DNA from: Petrosia ficiformis
Lineage: Eukaryota > Porifera > Demospongiae > Haplosclerida > Petrosiidae
Length of the DNA: 64,000 nt
Assembly (NCBI GenBank): GCA_947044365.1
Contig: OX345636.1
Location: 36,171,212 to 36,235,211 of the forward strand
Direction: 5' to 3'
In this document: piece after piece, positions 13,101-27,100 of the stretch
Position numbering within the stretch: the stretch's first letter is position 1
How the letters are laid out: each line of letters begins with the position of its first letter
The notes under the pieces: model-generated
What the model was told of the DNA's origin: nothing
Seen by the model: only the letters and a program-made list of their open reading frames with translations
The model's database searches: none
Translations under genes and position numbers: made by a program

Positions 13101-16100
13101 GAAGTTGTTATTGATGTTACTATCTGTGTATCATTGTGCAATGGATATATATTATATATCATTGTAGTTATTATCATTTCTCTTGTATTAGTTAACTTTG
13201 GTGGGGAGGAATGTGATATATGTGAAATGGGATGTATTCTGTTTTGTAATAATTGAGTTCTCATTTCCTGTGTTTATTAATAGTGTATGGTATAAATAGA
13301 TGTGTTTGATTGGTGTTTGCCAGTGTTGTTAGGTGGTTACACATTGTCAAATTAGTATTGTAGTATTGTAGTAGAATTGAACTTTGTATAAACACTACAA
13401 GAATAATATTATGACATGAGTACTGCCCATCAATTACAGAAGTTAAGATGCCATATAGAACAAGCTAATTTACAACCAATTTGGGATGTTCTTGTGTTCA
13501 AAAACACATAAAGAGGTGAGCATACCAGTAGTGGGGATAAATAATCTCAATTCTAATTGTGGTGTAGTTGCCAATGCACAAATGCCTAAGTACATATGAC
13601 ATGCAACATCAAAAAATGGTGAGCAAAATGACAATGTTAACAATTATAATCATGTACTAAGTAATTGTTAAACTCACAAAATACTGACTACTGACTCATC
13701 AACATTTTTAAATATCCACTTCATTGTGACAGATGAAACTGACTTTATAATCTTCATTTCAGACAAGAATATAGAAATTACATCTTCTTGAAGTTTATGT
13801 AAATTGTACACCTGAGGAACAATCTTTTTCAACAGTGAAGGATCTGATTCACAACTTGGATTAAAGCAAGAGGGGCTGACACAACAACATCGAGATATAA
13901 GAGGTAGTATATCAGTCAGATCATCAAATCTATAGAATATAACATTATTATAATGAAGCAGTAAATGTTACAAGAATACTTTGCAATTGGTTGTTTTGTG
14001 AAAGATGAAATTTTGAGAGAAGACATTTCATTTTGCTCTTCAATTATCCTTTGTAAGTAGTGGTTGCTTTTTCCAAAGTCACTTTGACATATTTGCTCGA
14101 GGAAGTTATTATTGACCTTTATCTGTATATCATTGCGTGTACAAAAAATAATAGTTAGATATATTCCAAAACAAAACAGCTTACCAGTTTATCAATGTAT
14201 CTCAATAAAATGCCAGAAGTGCCAGGATATGAGATAACTTCACTTAGTACAGTTTCTTCATTGAGAATAGGCAAATTCAAACCAGGCATAAGGTTTTCTT
14301 TACACTCTTTTGTAAATTCTGTGTAGAACAAGATATGACCACTGCAGGAGCACATTTCTGACTTACCACAAATGCTTTGAAACTGTTCTGTCCTTTTAAT
14401 AAGAATCTCTGTAGAATATCCAACATCAGGTATCTCTACAGCCAGTAGATTATTAACAGTGGTACTTTTAGTCTGTTTTCTTGTTAAGTATTGAGGAAAC
14501 TGAGTATGGATCCATTGGTAGAAGTCCACTAGATCTGGCAGTATACGAATTCCTGCATCAAGTATTGGACGCATAAGCAAAAACTGATATAAAACATAGA
14601 ATGATGAGCTGGAGTCTCCAAAGTTAGTGGAAGTTAAAATGAAAGTCATAAAACTCTTTTCATCAGCAAATACAGGACAGCAGTTTTCAAGGTGCCTGAA
14701 ATGTATCACAATTAAGAATTATAAAATAATCTATTATTATGTAATGTCACAACATGGTAGAGACTTACAGTAACTGACTATGAATTGAACTGTCTACAAT
14801 CTTTTGTTTCAGATACTTTGTCTATGAGAGTTTTGTAAGATATGAAAAATAAGTTCAATCAATTCTAGTGATCAAACCTTGACAAGCATGTCATTCCATG
14901 CTGGAATAAATATTTCTTGATTGAAGTACTTTTCATATTTGTTGACTTCTTCTAAGGAGTTGAATGACACCACTGCATGTGAGTACTGTGTCTGAAGAAA
15001 GGGGAATGAACGTTTTGCTTAATTTTAACACAAATTACTAACATTGAGAAGTTTTGTAGCACACAACGTGACAAGCATTTCCCTCTGTTCAGATGTTATA
15101 CCAAGATTTTGTAGTATCAATGTCCATGCTTTCTCCATTCTTTCTTTGCATATGTTTCTAGCTGTTTGAACATTGCGGAAAAGTTGCCCTTGAAATGGAA
15201 ATTCTACTCTTTTTCTTGATAGACAAAGTAGATATACACATAAACAAGTATAGTTTGCCCACTGGATGAAATACAAGCATGGTAAACTCATTGTTCCTCT
15301 GGTAATGTGCTGATAACTTTCTTGGGACAAGCAATGACCAGTATCTGACAGAACAGTTACTTCATCATACATTTTACTTCCAACGGGATGCTCATACTGA
15401 GAATACAAAAAAGTGATACAACTTTAGCATCAATCGTAATACCATCTTACTGTTGATCCTGGAATAAATGTACCAACAAGAACTTCGGGATAAAAGAGAT
15501 GACTCCAAAGGTGAGTCATTTTGTCTGGAGTTCCAATTATTGATGCAATTAAATGAGCAGCACATTGCCACATTTCCTTTGTGTCTACAGAAAAAAAAAC
15601 AATTGTATACTCACTAAAAAACAAGAACTATCTCCATTTACATACCATTGCTTTGTGCTTTTGGATTTATGAAACTTGTCTGGAGTTGATCCATATCAAT
15701 TACTGCTGTATCATTACTGGTCTTTCCACCTCCAATAAACAAAGTTATAAGATGCATATAAGCATGTGGTATGTAAATTTTCATTTCTGACTCCAAAACA
15801 ACACCAACCTCAGGTGAGTGATGCTATCATAGAAAACAATGTAATGGTTGTGTTGGAGTAGTGAACTGTATGCACAAACCTCTTCAATATAGAAGTGATT
15901 ATAAGCAGCTAAAAATATGCTCATCATGCAAAGGTACTTTTTAGACTGCCCTCTGTTACTCATCGATTTCATAAAACTATAATAAGGAAAAAAGGTGGCA
16001 AATCATAAGCATTCAAGTTGTGAGGTTTATTGAGCTTTAATAACATGATAATGTATTTCTGAAAAAAAAAAAACAGAATACTTTAACTAGAGGGTGTTTT

Positions 16101-19100
16101 AAGCTGTAAACTGTATATAGCCCCAGATTAATATCAACTAACCATTGGGACATAGTCTTTAATAAAACACGAGGAACAAGTTTTTGTGAGGAGATGACCA
16201 TCTCTTTGATTGCTGATGAAACTGGTGGATAGATATGCTTTGCATCATCTTTGCTCTTTTCAGGCAATAATTCAAGAAACCAAGTTGTTGAGAACTCTGG
16301 AAATAGAGGTTTCTGAGTGATAGAGTACTAAAATAAATATTAGAGTATGTACATTCATGACTTCACCTCTTTTTCAAAATCATCTCGTAACTTAGTTAGA
16401 CATGTAAAATGTGCACATAACTCATGTTTAGGAAGCAATAGCCTTGGTAACAGTTTATAACTTTTGCAACACTTCAGAATTTCATATGCCAACAGAAGTC
16501 CATTACATTCACCAAAATGTTCATTCAATATCATATCAACATCCATAATCTTTTATGAACAGAGACAAAAGAAATATATATGAAACGAAATTATGCATTT
16601 TTTATCATGATAAATTATGTTAACATTTTTGTGCCATACTCTAATTGCTCCAGAATGAAACACAATAATAAAAAAAAATTTCAATAAAAACAAAGGAAGA
16701 TGTAGGGCTGTCAAAACCCAAAAACCATGTGAACAAGGTCAGGAAGCAAACATAGGACCCAAAATTAAACAAACCACTTCCATGTAACCCTACATAAGTA
16801 CTTACACTACTATAAAGAAAAATACAAAGAGCTGTACTTATGTAGGGTTATATGGAAGTGATTTGTTTAATTTTGGGTCCTATGTTAGCTTCCCGACCTT
16901 GTTTGTGTGGTTTTTGGGATTTGACGTCCCTACATCTTCTTTCATTGAAAATGTTTTTTATTATTCTTGTTTCCATTGCTTTTTTTTCTAAATGGTGTGA
17001 ATATGTTGTAGATTGCAGAAATACTGGTGCAAGTTAGATATCATATGAAATCATACAATCATAAATGCATTAAAATTTTTTAAGGTCAGCCTTTTGTATA
17101 TTTATGAATTGATTATCATTCCCTTTTATTTACAGATGATGCCTACTATTTCACTTACAAACTGTCTGCAGTCCTACAAGAATTAGTGTCAGTCACTATA
17201 TCAACCACATGGCATTCCAATGCTTATCATAGTATATTATCATGCATCAAGTACTTTCTCCTTTTCAGCTTCCATGTTCTGAGTATATAAATGTGCATGC
17301 GCAATTAAATTCCACACGGTTTGATTAATGAATACACCTACGAAAATGGCGTCCAATTTGACATCAATTCTTTGTGGTTGTTGAGACTCTCTTCTTTCAT
17401 AGTATCTGAAGATATCATCTCCATACTTGCAGACCAGAATTTTACTATGAATGCGACTGGAATAGTGCTAGAATCATTGTGATTTGTCTGGAAAATAATA
17501 TCAGTATGATGAAGATTTTGCCAGTTTTGCCACTCGCTGGTGTTGGTAGTTATAAAAACACTATATATGAATAGGTATGTGTGTATAGAAACTTGTGTAT
17601 ATTACAAGAGATTTCAGCTCATCACTTGCATTTGAAATGTATGGTCGGCCATTTTTTTGGTTCCATCCCTATGTAGAAAGTACTACTGTACTCTCTGATA
17701 ATCACAAATTAATTAATAACAGTGCTAACCAAAATATTGGAACTTTTAATTATGTTCTCTGCTGTTGCTTTTATTATTGAAGATATTATAGCCTGCTTTT
17801 TCACACAATGCCATGGACTGTTATACTTTTTTTCCTAACAGAATCAAAGAATATAATTATATTATACATGTAAATAGCTATAAATTTATAAAATGGAAAG
17901 GAGACAATTAACTGGCAATCAGTAGATGTTAGATTCAAATGAAATAAAAATAGGTGTATAGGAAATCATGATGGTACAATAATGTATACATAAATGATAA
18001 ACATGAACCATAAAGTGAAATAATAATGTAAACAATTTCACCTCTTGAAATAGGTCTATTAAGTAAGCTACTTCATATCCTCCTGTATTCAGCATTTCAC
18101 AAGCTTTCAGAAAATACAGAGACATCAGTGGTTCCTGTTATAAAGTACATACTAATTACATTTACTAGTTCACAAAAATGTGCTGTTATATAACTTACAT
18201 TGTTGAAAACTTGAGTTGTATTTTGGCAAGATAGATGTTGGAAGTAATATGGAAGATAAGGAAGGGCTCCCTTGGTGTTTGAGAACTGATTCCATGGTTT
18301 GGTCTAATTCAATAAAATCATAAACATTAAAATAATATCAATATTAAAATATACATACTTGTGTGTCCAAATTTTCACCATTCCCTTCAATTATGGTGGT
18401 AAACAAGATATATAGAAAGCATAGTGTGGCAATATTTTCAGTTTCTTTACACATTAGACAAGATATATTTTGCATAGTTTCATCACTGCACAGGTCAACA
18501 AGCCAGCTAATTAACTGTTCTTTCTGCTCAGTAGTAACACTTTTCATCAAATGTTGAATGATTTGTTCAACAAAGTGTCTGACACTGTGTTTGGTTTCAA
18601 TCTCCATACCAGACATTCCACTGAATACTGTAATAAATTGAGACCCCGCTACAATTTCCACCGGATTAGTTACTAAATATTGTATTCTGAAATGTGATAT
18701 CTGAGTGGAAGAAGGTATAAAATAACTTATGCATAGTATTATTTGCTACATACAAAATTTACCTGGTCTACTGCAAGATTTCTTGAAACAAAATAGTTCA
18801 GTAATGCTAAGGCCATTTCAGGTTTCACATTCACATTAATTAATGTAAAGAAAACAGCAATTGCATCCCTCATTATTTCAATTTGTGGTGATATTATCAC
18901 TTGCAATAACTCTCTTGTTGGACTTGTTAAGTACTACAAAAATAAAAGTCACATGAATTTTCAATATAATATTAGTTCTTACACACCAAACTATTGTATT
19001 TTGGTAGCATACTCTTTATGTTTTCCTCAAACTTTGAATTTTCATCTCCCACATACTTTTCTGCAATACATTTAAGGGTGGTAAAAAGTGTGTTAACTAC

Positions 19101-21139
19101 TTTTTCTGCAAGTTGCACAGGAGTCGAAAAAATTTTAATCATGTCATCTCCTGTAAGTTTTTCATCACGTACATCTGTAAGTGTATTGAAAAATCTCAAA
19201 ATACTTAAAATATCCATTGGGATGAGTGTGAAACTGCAATGCAACCAAACAAGCCTAGAAAATATACTTTGAGCCGGTGCTTGCTGTTGAAAGAAACAGA
19301 ATAATTCCGAATCTAGTTTGACATTATCATAGAATAACGAGAGAAACTGAAGCATGTAGTAACTCCAAAGATCAGAATTTTTGTCCATCATCATAAATGT
19401 TATGGATAGAATATCCTAATAGAGTAGAAAAAAATTATGAACATGCTATCATATATTACTTATGTATTTTAAAGGGAGTGTTATAATATAAGATGTTTCC
19501 TGCTACAAATGAAGTTAAAATTATGACTTACTGCATAGCATACTTAATAAATTTACAATTATAAAGATAAATATATGTTGCCAGTACATAATAACATAAT
19601 TCTAATCAATAAGCACACTATATTATATGCAATAACAGATGAAAACCAAATACTATGGATAAACAGTAGTGAATAACATAATTATTACACTATTACCTGC
19701 TTGTCTTCAGTCAGCACTTTCAATTTTCTTGACAAGGAATCTATGTGAGTTTGAGACATTTCTGTAATCGAACCACCGTGATTGACCTTAAGGAAGTCTT
19801 CAATTGCGTCATATACAATGTTGAAGAAAGGAAAGTATGGCATGGAGTGAGGAGCACTGTCATTCACTGTGCTTTCGATTTTCATTTCAGCAGATGACTT
19901 TGGTAGGGGATAGTGTTCTATCTGAAGTTGTATAAGAGGAAGAAGTTTGGAAGCATTATCACCCTCCAGCAATTTCAAAGCACCATGCTTATTTAAGATT
20001 GTAACCATGTAGTGCATGAAATCGTAAAAGCTTGATTTCAGTAATGTGTTAATAGCATCTGTCATATTGAGAGTGTATTCTTGTAAAATAGCTGAATTAG
20101 CTGCTTGTTGTAATAACTGCATCATTTTTGTCGGGGTCCATTGCTGGCAAAATTTTACTTTCAGTGAATTTCCAATGGAGTGACTTCCAGCCAGGGAAAG
20201 TAATGACAACATACTTGCAAAGTCAACTTCACTATTACATTGCAATGTACCAATTCGTGAAGCAGAAATGGCAGACACTTCTGTATCAAGCAAACCTTTG
20301 ACTGTCTTCTCCATAAACGAAAGGTTTGCAGGAATTTCATTATGAAAACAATATTGAAAGCAGCTCTTCAAATCAATTTTCTCCAATGGTGCTATGGCAT
20401 CAAGGTAGCAATGGTTCCATCCATCAAGGAACAGTGAAGGATAACAATGTTTGTAAAAATTCTCTGAGGGAAAATGTAGAAGAATAATGAAATGCTTATG
20501 TTCATTCAGTTCAAACTCTAACTCTTCTATCATAATTCGAAGATAATTTATAGTTTCTTTTGATATCTCTTGTACATTGACTAGCACTATCAATAGATCG
20601 TAATTTTCAAACACCAAAAATTTCTTTACTTTCCGATTGATATCACTTCCAATACTGTTCTGAAGCACTTGCAGAACACATATTGCATTTATGGTATGAT
20701 CTTCAATATTAGGAAAAATTCTCTTGAGTTTCTTCCTATTCTCATTTTTTGACTCATCGGAAGAAAATGCAAAGAATTCGTGAGGTAGACTTTCAAAAAG
20801 GGATGATGTTGTTCGACTGAAGCAAAGAATTTTGTTTGGTTGCTCCCTATAGGTAAGATACATAATGAAACAAGTTGGCGGTGTGGTGGAAGTGAAAAAC
20901 CATACAATTACCTATTAATTATATTCATACTTTATTCAATTCATTTTGTCATTGCAATACAATACTATGTGCATGCAGAAATATGTTGAATATACAATCG
21001 TGTGGTATCATCTCTGCTATAATGAAGTAAAATCAGGGGTTGTACTGAGTACATATTTGCCAGCTCTAATAATAAGGACAGCTCTGAAATTTGAACATGT
21101 TTTTATGCCATCCCTATAATTGCTTTCCATGGGGCTTAA

Positions 21140-21179
<40 letters not shown>

Positions 21180-24100
21180 GTTTGTGTTACTTCCACGAGT
21201 CAATTATTTGGTGTTATATAACGTGCACTTGAGCTACAGACCTGCAGGAGGGCTGAAAAAAATATAAAACTGCAACTTATACTAATAATTGTTGTATTAT
21301 AGCAGAGAAACAGTATAAAGATTGTAACAGAGAGGACTCTTAATTACTATAAACTATTATTAATCTCCTGTGTCTAGAACATTTTAAAGAATATGCATTC
21401 ACTGATTCTTCTAGAATATTCCTAAGACTATGTATTTGAGTGATTTTGTGATCATTAGTAGTTGAGCTTGATTATAAAATATACTTTTACAACCTAATCG
21501 GTTACATTTGGTGGCAGAGGAGAGGATATTTCTCTGAAGGTTTCGAGAAGACTCACGGAAGGCACTTTGAGTCTTGAATGCTAAGATCTGAAAAGAACTA
21601 TGGGATGTCTGAATTAGCAAATTTATTGAAAGCATGGAAGGACAAATCGAGGAAGCAGGAGGGAAGACAAGAAGAAGACAGGAGACGGTATGAAGACGAG
21701 CGACGTAGAGATGAAGAAAGAGGAGAGGAAGAGAGAAGGCAATACAAAGAGGAAAAGTTGAGGTATGAAGACAAGCAAAGAAGAAAAGTCGAATGGAGAA
21801 GCTGACAACAGGGAAATGGAAGGTGGAGATTGGACTGGAGTCCTTGAAGTTTACCAAGCTGAATAAGACGGAGGACATTGAAGCCCTTTTGCTGTTGAAG
21901 CACATAACATGGAGCCTGAGAAGTGGGTACCCACTTACTGGAAAAGGACAGGAAGCTTATGCTGCGATGGAGAACGAGGATGCGAAGGATTACGAGAAGG
22001 TCAAGCAAGCTATCCCACAACCTTACAACATGAATGAGGAGACTCACGGACAGAGTCTTTGTTCTGAGAAGCTTAAAGAAGAAGAGATTCCAGTGGAACT
22101 TCTTATGCAGATTAGAAGATTAGCCAAGAAGTAGTTGAAAAAGTGTGAAACAAGGGAACAGGTCATTGATGCTATTGTCAAGGAGCAGTTCGTGCTTGCC
22201 CTACCTGAGGATGTAAGGGTATGGGTGACGGAGAGCAGACCATCGACGAGTGCAGAAGCTGGACAACTGGTGGAAGACTACTGGCAAACTCGCAAGTTGA
22301 AGCAGTGGAAGCCAGTCAAGGAGGATGCCTCAAAATGATGTTATGAGTGCAGAAGGATGTAACACATTGCCAGGGATTGTGTCACTCAGGGAGAAGGAGA
22401 GAAGAAGAGGAAGCCATCCAAAGGAGCATAAGTGAAGAAGAAGGAGTCAGAACTAATCTGTTTCAACTGTCATGGGAGAGGCCATACTTCAAGGCAATAC
22501 CCAAGTAAGGTGATGTTCTGCGGAGTTGGGAGAAAAGTGAATACGTAAGAGTGGTTTGAGAAGACAAGACTTGAGTGCAGAGGTGCAGTAGAAAGTGTGG
22601 ATGTTGATGATATTTCATTGGATACTGGTTCTTCAAGAACACTTGTGAGGAGAGAGTTAGTGCACCTGGACAAGTTCAGGGAAGGAAAGCTAGTGCAGAT
22701 CTAGTGTGCTCATCGTGATACTACTTCTTATCCAGTCGCCAAGGTGGACATAACTGTGGAAGCAGTGGTATCAGATACACTACCACAATCAGTGCTATTG
22801 GGAGTGCATGTGCCAGAGCTGGAGGATTTCATGGTTCACAACAGGAAGGTGAGTGATGGGAATGCATTTGTTGCAACTACCAGGAGCAGGGCTAAGAGAG
22901 AGCAGCAGGACGAAGAAGAGCAGAGAAACAAGCATGAAGAGAGTGAAGTAAACCCAAGACGTTTGATGGACGAGGACAATGAGGACAGAGAGGATGGGGA
23001 GAATAGCGAGCAGGGAGGAGACAACAGAAGACCAGGAAGATAAAGAAGCAGAAGGAACAGTGGAGTTTGATTTTGAAGAGGATTTGTTTGTCAGAGGGAA
23101 GAGTAAGGAACATATGACGAGATCTCAGAAGTGGGAGAGTCGTTCCAGAGCTGGAGAACTGGAGCTAGACCTGATGTTGCCTTCGAAGGAGACATTGATG
23201 AAGCTACAGGGAGTATATGAAGACATTCAGAAACTGGTCAAAGGAACTAGCACCCGTGACCAATTCTACAGAAGGACCACTGGAACCATACCGAAAATTG
23301 GTGATAAGGATTGCCCATTCGATCCCTTTGGCAGGTCATATGGGACAAGACAAGACTGCAAGGAGGATTCTCATGAGACTCCCTTGGCCTACTCTATTCA
23401 GAGATGTCACAGAGTATTGTAGGACGTGTCCAGAATGCCAGTGTACTAACAGCCGGAGACATCTAAGAGCACCCCTGGTTCCCTTGATTATCATGGGAGA
23501 ATCGTTTCAGAGGATAGCCATGGATGTGGTGGGACCCCTACCCAAAAGCAGAAGAGGTAACAGATTTATTCTGGTACTGTGTGACTAAGCAACTAGGTTT
23601 CCGGAAGCCATTTCAATGAGTAATGTGGATGCTGAAGCAGTAGTGGAGGAGTTGGTGAACCTGTTCTCAAACTTTGGCATCCCAACAGAGATTTTGTCAG
23701 ATCAGGGAGCCAATTTTATGTTGAGACTGCTGAAGGAAATGTATAATTTGATGCATATTTGCCGTATCCGTACATCGCCATACCATCCCCAGTCAGATGG
23801 AATGGTACAGTTTAATAAGACGCTAAAGAGTTTGCTGAAGATGTTTATGAGGGGAGAAGGAAAGGACTGTGATTTGATGTTGCCATGTCTGCTGTTTGCA
23901 TATATGGAGGTGCCGCAGGAGTCTACAGGATTTTCGCCATTTGAATTGATGTTGTTAATGTGAGACATCATGTATGAGTTGGCTAGAGAAAATTTAGAGG
24001 AAGCTCAAAGACAGCAGAAGCATTAGCACGATAATTATTAAGGCGCAAGAGCAAGAGGTACACCCTGGAGAAGAGGTCTTAGTGCTGTTACCTACCAGTA

Positions 24101-27100
24101 CTACCAAGCTCCTTGCTCAATGGCAAGGCCCATTCAAAGTTTTATGAAAGATTGGTAAGGTGAATTACGAAGTGGAGATGCCTGGAAGACAGAAAAAGAA
24201 GATATTTCATTTGAACATGTTACAGAAGTGGAACAAGCCGACAGAGTCCAGTAGCTATGTGTCAGAAGTGGAAGCACCATTCCAAAGAAGATGAGATTTG
24301 GGAGAAGATCAAATCAAAGAGTAGAGGTTTTACAGGTTCTTCAGGATTTTCCAGATGTTTTATCCAAGCAATGTGGACAGACATTGATTTAAATATGCTT
24401 AGACTATAGGAAATTGAACGGGATGACTCAACAGGACGAATACCTGATGCCAAGAGTGGATGACATATTGGCGAGATTGGTCAAGCATAGTACATCACAA
24501 TGTTGGATCTTGCAAAGGGATATTGGCAAGTACCACTGGCGGAGACGGATAGATCAAAGACAGCCTTTATTACCCCACTTGGATTATTTCAGTTTAGAAT
24601 GATGCTCTTTGGTCACATTTCAGAGGCTGGTGGACAAGGCCATTAATGGATTGCATCAGTTTGCCAAGGGTTACCTGGATGATGTGATTTTCAGTTCCAG
24701 TTGGGAAGATCACTTAAGACATGTAAGGATGGTTCTCTCAAGATTCAAAGAAGCTGGACTCACTGTGAAGGTGTCAAAATATCAATTTGCTAGAGCTGAG
24801 TGTAACTATCTGGGACACGTCATTGGAGGAGGACTTGTCAAATCTGAGGAAAGCAAGCTAGAGGCCATTAAGAAGTTCCAGTTACAAAGACACAATTCAG
24901 ATCGTTTCTGGGTCTAACAGGTTTATCCTAAATTATGCTACTTTTGCTTAATCACTTACCGAGCTTACGAAAAAGGCAAAACCAGCGAAGGTAGAGTGGA
25001 CAGAGAATGTTGTAAAGTGTTTGAAGGACTGAAGCAGATTTTGATGTCAGAGCTCATGCTATCAAGCCTGGACTTCTCAAAGCCCTTTATCCTGCAGACG
25101 GATACATCAGAGGTTGAAGTGGGAGCTATTCTCAGCCAGACAGATGATGAGGGACTGGACTAGCCTACTTCAGTCACAAGCCTTTGTCGAGAGAGCAGAA
25201 ATACTTAACAACTGAGAAAGAATGCTTAGCCATCAAGCTGGGTGTTCAGGTGTTCCATGTGTATCTATTTGGAAAGCCATTTCAGATCCAGACCGATCAT
25301 CGTGTATTACAGTGGCTGGACAGTGTCAAGGACAGCAACAATTTAGTTACCAAGATGGAGTCTGATGCTACAGCCTTATTCTTTCTCAATTAAGCACAGG
25401 AAGAGTGTTGAGAACACTAGTGCTGACTGTTTATCTTGTGTTGAGTGGCCCGCCTAGTACTTTGTACCTCAGAAAGAGGGATTAGTGTAAACTATTATTA
25501 ATATTCTGTGTCTAGAACATTCTAAACTACATGCATTCACGATATTCCTAAGACTATGTATTTGAGTGATTTTGTGATCATTAGTAGTTACAAAGATGAT
25601 GGAAGAATCTTTAACAAGTAACTATAACATGTTGTTGAGCTTCAGATATGAGGAAGTCATCATTTAGAACCTTGAAGGAGTATTTCAGTTTCTGTGCAGT
25701 TAGGCTACACTTATTTCTTCAGGTCACAGTTTTTGAATACACAGAAAGGTAAAGACATTAGTGCCATCATGATATATTATCATCGCAAAGCAATTATAGG
25801 GATACTATTTTCTCAATATATCTTGTTGTAACATGTGTATCAACAAAATAACGAAGCCATTTTCCTAATTTTGCTACATCTTGTTGAGATATATTACCCA
25901 AAGATAGTGACTGTTTACAATAAGTTTGAAACAAAAAATATATAAGGAAAAGCTTTTGCTATTTTTCAGATTATAGTGGGATAATCTCACACAGTAAGTC
26001 TCCTGTCTTTCTCTTGTTTGTTTCTGGACACAACTGCAACGTGATTGTAACTCTTGAATGCAACATGCAAAATACTTCCACTTTTTTGCGTTGCAACTTG
26101 CATCTTAACTGAATTACTAAGATGTCATAAAGAAGATATTTGCTAATTTTGTGAGAAATGAGGACTTGAATACAAATTTCGAAATTTGTTGAGATTCATG
26201 CTTGTCGGTAACAACACAGCAACAGAATTAGTGTCCTGAAGGAACAAACTTTCAAAGCTCTTTTTTCACTTCTTGTCATATAATTAAAACAAGTGTTTTG
26301 AGAATAACATTACATCCCATTTTTTCACTGTGACTGTTAAATGGGTTTATCACAGCTCACCAGTAATATATTCCAGCCAACAGTATTACTTTACTAACAT
26401 TGTTTCAGAGTTATCATAAAGAAATACATAAGGAAAAATCCTGGATTGCCATTTTGAATGGTACAAAAAAATATTACCTACCCTGAATATAGTGCAATTG
26501 TAGTTTTAAAACACATGATATAAAATGCATGGGTTTGGCCCAGTAACATTGGTGTGGGGGTAATTACTGTTCATTACTGTTCTCACTAATTCCTAATTAG
26601 TGAGAACAGAATATTATCTAGAGATACCACAAAGCACAGTATATCCAATTGAAATTCAAAATAGAATCATGTTGTATGAAAAAATTAATTGCTTTCAGAT
26701 CATAAACGTATCTTCCAGATAACAAACATCCAGAATCCCTGCATGGTCCCAGGACAAATCCTTAATGCAAAGTATGAAATTGCCCAAATAGACTAGAGAC
26801 ACATCCAGTATGCTGGGATTTTGAACATGTGTGAAATAGGTATGTTTGAAGTTTGTGCAGAATAGGAAACTATTCATTTCATGAAACAAGCTCAAATATA
26901 TATTTTTTGTGTTTTATTACTAAGTGAAAATTCGTACCTTTGATCCATATCCCTCATCAAATGTGTAACTAAATCTTGCAAGCTGAAGTGGGTGTGGTGT
27001 TTTAGATAGGCTTTCACATAATACTTTGGTATCTTTTCTTTCATTGCTAAGAATACTTCTGGAGGCATTAATTGCATTAGTTCCTTTGTCATTCGAACTG

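Larger units (their letters stand above)
21347..25593 (+). pseudogene. Gmr1-like Ty3/gypsy retrotransposon, integrase upstream of RT
   Basis: Order on the plus strand: a charged coiled-coil N-terminal gag (21578-21805, rich in Arg/Glu), then capsid with a SCAN-like segment (EQFVLALPEDVRVWVTESRP, about 22180-22240), zinc knuckles (CYECRRM, CFNCHGRGH), protease (SLDTGSSRTLV, about 22617), and integrase (YCRTCPECQC, MDVVGPLPKSRRGN, ILSDQGANF, SPYHPQSDGMVQ; 23217-23963). After that come RT (LDYRKLNGMTQQDEYLMPRV, YLDDVIF; 24300-24930) and RNase H (FILQTDTSEVEVGAILSQ, about 25088-25140). Most gypsy elements have integrase last; integrase before RT is the Gmr1 arrangement. Stops and frameshifts interrupt it throughout. 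Lies in the intron between exons 31 and 32, antisense. Confidence 0.85.
21108..25805. mobile_element. MITE family B, split by the Gmr1-like retrotransposon
   Basis: The left end ATCCCTATAATTGCTTTCC at about 21111 and the inverted end AAAGCAATTATAGGGAT at about 25786-25802 match the ends of the intact copies at 32.9 and 50.5 kb, with a shared T-to-A change. The retroelement lies between them. Carries an (AT)n tract at 21146-21173. Confidence 0.6.

Noticed and set aside
15781..15879. Open extension of exon 40 through 15781
   Set aside because: It runs into a TGA; splicing at GAG/GTTTGT to the exon at 15790 keeps the frame.
16540..16549. ATG at the start of exon 38 as a gene start
   Set aside because: A good AG acceptor sits 3 bp upstream and the phase joins exon 37, so an internal exon is simpler.
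21411..22047. Minus-strand frames of 164 and 149 codons
   Set aside because: Serine/leucine-rich shadows of the charged gag frame on the plus strand.
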